Positions 6,721 to 9,327 of a DNA stretch of 9,327 nucleotides are shown in pieces (position 1 is the first letter of the stretch; every line of letters starts with the position of its first letter). Source of the stretch: Anaerolineae bacterium CG2_30_64_16 (GTDB lineage Bacteria; Chloroflexota; Anaerolineae; CG2-30-64-16). The notes beneath the pieces are model-generated. The model had not been told where the DNA came from. It saw nothing but the letters and a program-made list of their open reading frames with translations, and did no database searches. The position numbers and the translations under genes were made by a program. Location of the stretch: positions 1 through 9,327 of the forward strand of contig MNXL01000371.1 in the NCBI GenBank assembly GCA_001871755.1, read 5' to 3'.

Positions 6721-7284
6721 CTAGAATAGCGAGGGCGTGATCAGCCCAAGCGCAACGACAATCTGATTGCTCCGGTTCTCCAGGCGATGCCTGATGTTTG
6801 ACTTGAAATACACGCTGTCACCCGGATACAAGTCATAAAAGTCGTCACCAATCCACAGGCGCAAGACCCCTTCCAGGATATAGTACAACTCTTCGCCCAT
6901 GTGGGCGCGGGTCTCGTCCGTGGGCAAAGCCTGATTGGCCGGCGTGAAGGTCATCAGGAAGGCCCCGATGGCGCCATAAGAAAACTTGGTGGATAACAGG
7001 GAATAGACGATGGCAGAACCCTGAAAATGGAAGGTGTCCCTGTGATCGTGTCTCATTACCTTGGGCGGATTGATCACATCGGGAAAGAACTTGGTGATTT
7101 TGACGCCCAGGGCTTCTGCGACCGCGTAGAGCGTGGTGATAGACGGCGCGGCCTTGTTCCGCTCGACCTGCGACAAGAAACCCGGCGTGCAGCCACTTCT
7201 TTCGGCCAGCTCGTCGAGCGTCAACCCGCGCTGAGCGCGCAGTTCTTTGATCTTCTGTCCGATAATGAGGGTTGTGGTATCCAT
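6721..7284 (-). CDS. XRE-family HTH transcription regulator with cupin sensor domain (first of tandem pair)
   Basis: This 187-residue protein has an XRE helix-turn-helix at about 9-64 (GQKIKELRAQRGLTLDELAE, then FLSQVERNKAAPSITTLYAV). A C-terminal cupin barrel follows at about 105-182 (MGEELYYILEGVLRLWIG, then YPGDSVYFKS and IRHRLENRS). His128, Glu132 and His166 sit where cupins often place metal or ligand contacts. Two starts are possible, ATG 7308 and ATG 7284. I chose 7284 because a TTGACA/TAAAGT promoter overlaps the earlier ATG and would begin transcription at about 7284, and because the resulting MDTTTL start matches the neighbour regulator. Neither ATG has a Shine-Dalgarno. It lies upstream of the importer on the same strand and is a probable regulator of it. 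Confidence 0.9.
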   Translation of the reverse strand: MDTTTLIIGQKIKELRAQRGLTLDELAERSGCTPGFLSQVERNKAAPSITTLYAVAEALGVKITKFFPDVINPPKVMRHDHRDTFHFQGSAIVYSLLSTKFSYGAIGAFLMTFTPANQALPTDETRAHMGEELYYILEGVLRLWIGDDFYDLYPGDSVYFKSNIRHRLENRSNQIVVALGLITPSLF

Positions 7285-7291
7285 CGGGTTC

Positions 7292-7319
7292 ACTTTAGAC
7301 GGATTCATTTTTCTGTCAA
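7292..7319 (-). promoter_or_regulatory. Promoter of the regulator pair, probably leaderless
   Basis: A perfect -35 TTGACA (7319-7314) and a -10 TAAAGT (7297-7292, four of six) are separated by 16 bases on the minus strand. Immediately upstream, 7320-7337 is almost pure A/T in an otherwise GC-rich region, like an UP element that contacts the RNA polymerase alpha subunit. The -10 ends seven bases before ATG 7284, so the transcript would start at or within a base or two of that codon. Confidence 0.6.
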
Positions 7320-7603
7320 TACTTAATTTTCTTTAATCCCGGTGAATTTCTTCTCGATCCCGTTTCTCCCGCGAGACACCCCCGCCCGATATCCTCGCCG
7401 TGTATCTTCTCAATAATCTGGGGATAGCTCGGGCCGGTCGCCCGTCGTGGCTCGGTCAGGAGACCGGCCACAGCAAGTAAGGCCCCGGAAAATTGAGCAG
7501 ATACCTCGCCGTGACCTGGCAGCATCGAGCATCGAACATCAGCCGGGATGCCCATGATTCAGGTGAGGGACCTCCCGTATGGACACCTGACAGGCCTGGC
7601 GCT
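7320..7603. other. Divergent intergenic region with inverted repeats
   Basis: No convincing gene is present in these 284 bases between the regulator and restriction-enzyme promoters. Visible structure comprises an 8-bp perfect inverted repeat GGCCGGTC/GACCGGCC (7432-7439 with 7462-7469, 22-nt spacing), a short tandem AGCATCG AGCATCG (7521-7534), an inverted repeat TCAGGTG/CACCTGA (7559-7565 with 7584-7590), and the palindrome CAGGCCTG (7591-7598). The last two lie directly upstream of the restriction-enzyme promoter and could be protein-binding sites. Confidence 0.45.
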
Positions 7604-7631
7604 TTGTCACACGAGCGATGCGTGCTATACT
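7604..7631 (+). promoter_or_regulatory. Strong sigma-70-type promoter of the restriction-modification gene
   Basis: TTGTCA (7604-7609) and TATACT (7626-7631) each match the sigma-70 consensus at five of six positions and are 16 bases apart. TGC directly before the -10 makes it an extended -10. Transcription would start near 7638, giving a leader of about 78 bases. That leader has a small stem, CCGGGT (7678-7683) with ACCCGG (7691-7696), eight bases before the Shine-Dalgarno GAGGAG (7705-7710). Confidence 0.7.
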
Positions 7632-7715
7632 TGATACGACTTCAGGCCGCTGGCACAAGGGACCATCGCGTAGACACCCGGGTGAAGCCAACCCGGTTCA
7701 GTATGAGGAGACTTC

Positions 7716-9327
7716 ATGACCCCACCGGTAGAAATCCTCGAACTGATCGACCGTTTCCACCGCAACCGCGCGGCCTACACGCAGGGCCGTTACAACGAGA
7801 CGCAGCTCCGCCGCGAGTTCCTGGACCCGTTCTTCGAGACGCTGGGCTGGGACGTGGCCAACAAGCACGGCTACGCCGAGGCGTACAAGGACGTGGTCCA
7901 CGAGGACGCGGTCAAAGTGGGGGGCGGCACCAAGGCGCCGGACTACGGCTTCCGCATCGGCGGCGCACGCAAATTCTTCGTGGAGGCCAAAAAGCCGGCG
8001 GTGGACATCAAGGCCGACGTCCACCCGGCCTATCAGCTCCGCCGCTACGCCTGGAGCGCCAGGCTGCCGCTGAGCATCCTCACCGATTTCGAGGAATTCG
8101 CGGTCTACGATTGCCGCGTCAAACCGGACAAGGCCGACCAGGCGGCCGCGGCCCGGGTGATCTACCTGCGCTACACGGATTATCCTGAGCGCTGGGACGA
8201 AATCGCCGGCATCTTCTCCCGCGAGGCCATCCTGCGCGGCTCATTCGACAGGTACGTCGAGTCCAAGAAGGCCAAACGCGGCACGGCCGAGGTGGACGCG
8301 GCTTTCCTGGCTGAGATCGAGCGCTGGCGCGACCTGCTGGCGCGCAACATCGCGCTGCGCAACCCGGAGCTGAGCCAGCGCCAGCTCAACTTTGCGGTCC
8401 AGCGCACCATCGACCGCATCATCTTCCTGCGCATCGCCGAGGACCGGGGCATCGAGCCGTACAGCACGCTGCTGGGGCTGACCAACGGCGCCGAGATCTA
8501 CGGCCGCCTCCAGTTGCGCTTTCGCCACGCGGACGCCCGCTACAACTCCGGGCTGTTTTACTTCGAGGGCGAGCGTGACCGCGCCGATGCGCCGGACACC
8601 CTGACGCCCCGGCTGACCATCGACGATAAGGTGTTACGGGACATCCTCAGGAGCCTCTACTACCCGGACAGCCCCTACGAGTTCTCGGTCCTGCCGGCCG
8701 ACATCCTGGGCCAGGTGTACGAGCAGTTCCTGGGCAAGGTGATCCGCCTGACCCCGGCCCACCGCGCGGTGATCGAGGAAAAGCCGGAGGTGCGCAAGGC
8801 CGGCGGCGTTTACTACACGCCCACCTACATCGTGGACTACATCGTGCGGCAGACGGTGGGAAAGCTGGTGGAGGGCAAGCGGCCCGGCCCGCGCGGCGGC
8901 GTGAGCAAGCTGCGGATTTTGGATCCCGCGTGCGGTTCCGGCTCCTTTTTGCTGGGCGCGTACCAGTACCTGCTCGACTGGCGCCGGGATCAGTACAGCG
9001 CGGACGGGCCGGACACGTGGGCCACGGGGAGCACGCCCCGGCTCTACCAGACCCGCACCGGCGACTGGCAACTGACGATCGACGAGCGCAAGCGCATCCT
9101 GCTCAACAACATCTACGGCGTGGACATCGACCCGCAGGCCGTGGAGACCACCAAACTGTCGCTGTTGCTCAAGGTGCTGGAGGGGGAGGACGAGCAGACG
9201 CTGGGGCAGCAGATGGCGCTCTTCCCGGAGCGCGCCCTGCCCGACCTGGCGCACAACGTCAAGTGCGGCAACTCGCTGATCGGGCCGGATTTTTACGAGG
9301 GCCGGCAGATGGGGCTGTTGGACGAGG
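7716..9327 (+). CDS. Type IIG (Eco57I-like) restriction-modification enzyme, N-terminal part, cut by window edge
   Basis: This frame has no stop before the window edge, giving 537 codons of a longer protein. The ATG at 7716 follows GAGGAG by five bases. The N-terminus looks like an HsdR_N-type nuclease domain. Asp76 (APDYGF) and Glu90-Ala-Lys92 (FVEAKKP) form a PD-(D/E)xK site for DNA cleavage, followed by the family-typical LPLSILTDFEEFAVYD (about 116-131). A helical linker follows. The adenine methyltransferase then begins with GVYYTP (364-369), the AdoMet-binding motif I DPACGSGSF (403-411) and YGVDIDP (467-473). The catalytic NPPY-type motif and target-recognition domain would lie beyond 9327. 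One polypeptide would therefore cut and methylate at its recognition site, protecting the host and attacking phage DNA. No separate methylase or controller gene is seen upstream. The fused enzyme class is secure; the site recognised cannot be predicted. Confidence 0.9.
   Translation, partial: MTPPVEILELIDRFHRNRAAYTQGRYNETQLRREFLDPFFETLGWDVANKHGYAEAYKDVVHEDAVKVGGGTKAPDYGFRIGGARKFFVEAKKPAVDIKADVHPAYQLRRYAWSARLPLSILTDFEEFAVYDCRVKPDKADQAAAARVIYLRYTDYPERWDEIAGIFSREAILRGSFDRYVESKKAKRGTAEVDAAFLAEIERWRDLLARNIALRNPELSQRQLNFAVQRTIDRIIFLRIAEDRGIEPYSTLLGLTNGAEIYGRLQLRFRHADARYNSGLFYFEGERDRADAPDTLTPRLTIDDKVLRDILRSLYYPDSPYEFSVLPADILGQVYEQFLGKVIRLTPAHRAVIEEKPEVRKAGGVYYTPTYIVDYIVRQTVGKLVEGKRPGPRGGVSKLRILDPACGSGSFLLGAYQYLLDWRRDQYSADGPDTWATGSTPRLYQTRTGDWQLTIDERKRILLNNIYGVDIDPQAVETTKLSLLLKVLEGEDEQTLGQQMALFPERALPDLAHNVKCGNSLIGPDFYEGRQMGLLDE

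Noticed and set aside
7521..7541. Tandem AGCATCG units as a possible CRISPR or iteron array
   Set aside because: There are only two exact 7-base units and one degenerate one, too few and too short for either.
7316..7555. A 79-codon minus-strand open frame just upstream of the first regulator
   Set aside because: It has no Shine-Dalgarno and no recognisable domain, and its end runs through the A/T block and -35 element of the regulator promoter.
7493..8188. A 231-codon plus-strand open frame overlapping the restriction enzyme
   Set aside because: It is out of phase with the 7716 frame, which carries the nuclease and methylase motifs. The Gly/Arg/Pro-rich translation has no domain.

Overview
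This is a GC-rich bacterial chromosome segment with no rRNA, tRNA, CRISPR array or transposase that I can see. The best guess for the host is Chloroflexota (Anaerolineae-like). The main reason is the solute-binding protein's tether, which is rich in T/A/P/Q with repeated PTQAP units, a style common in lipoproteins of that phylum. This is inference from family style, with no phylogeny behind it.

Layout. Bases 1-130 are a structured intergenic stretch with repeat-like hairpins. From 131 to 5958, all on the minus strand, lies a complete peptide-type ABC importer in the canonical order. Read 5' to 3' on its own strand it is a lipoprotein solute-binding protein, permease OppB, permease OppC, ATPase OppD and ATPase OppF. 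The four genes after the binding protein are packed with gaps of 5 and 1 nt and a 4-nt overlap. A 147-nt spacer separates the binding protein from oppB and holds a 17-bp hairpin. Immediately upstream (6146-7308), on the same strand, are two tandem, related but diverged XRE-cupin transcription factors, which are the likely regulators of the importer. A roughly 400-nt divergent intergenic region follows. On the plus strand, 7716 to the window end is the N-terminal 537 codons of a fused restriction-methylation enzyme (type IIG, Eco57I-like). It carries a PD-(D/E)xK nuclease motif and the AdoMet-binding part of an N6-adenine methyltransferase, and is cut by the window edge before its catalytic NPPY-type motif.

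How the parts work together. The importer would bind a peptide or similar solute outside the membrane and drive it inward with two ATPases. The two regulators each join a DNA-binding HTH to a small-molecule-binding cupin and could sense the imported compound or a product of it. The restriction enzyme looks like an independent defence gene with its own strong promoter (TTGTCA-16 nt-TATACT with an extended -10).

Most of what merits a second look is regulatory. The first regulator's promoter seems to start transcription at its ATG (leaderless). The second regulator has an ambiguous, possibly frameshifted start. A 20-codon ORF with a strong Shine-Dalgarno sequence lies upstream of the importer. 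The binding-protein/permease spacer has mutually exclusive RNA pairings that fit only the transcribed strand. I found no clearly novel multi-gene system in this window.
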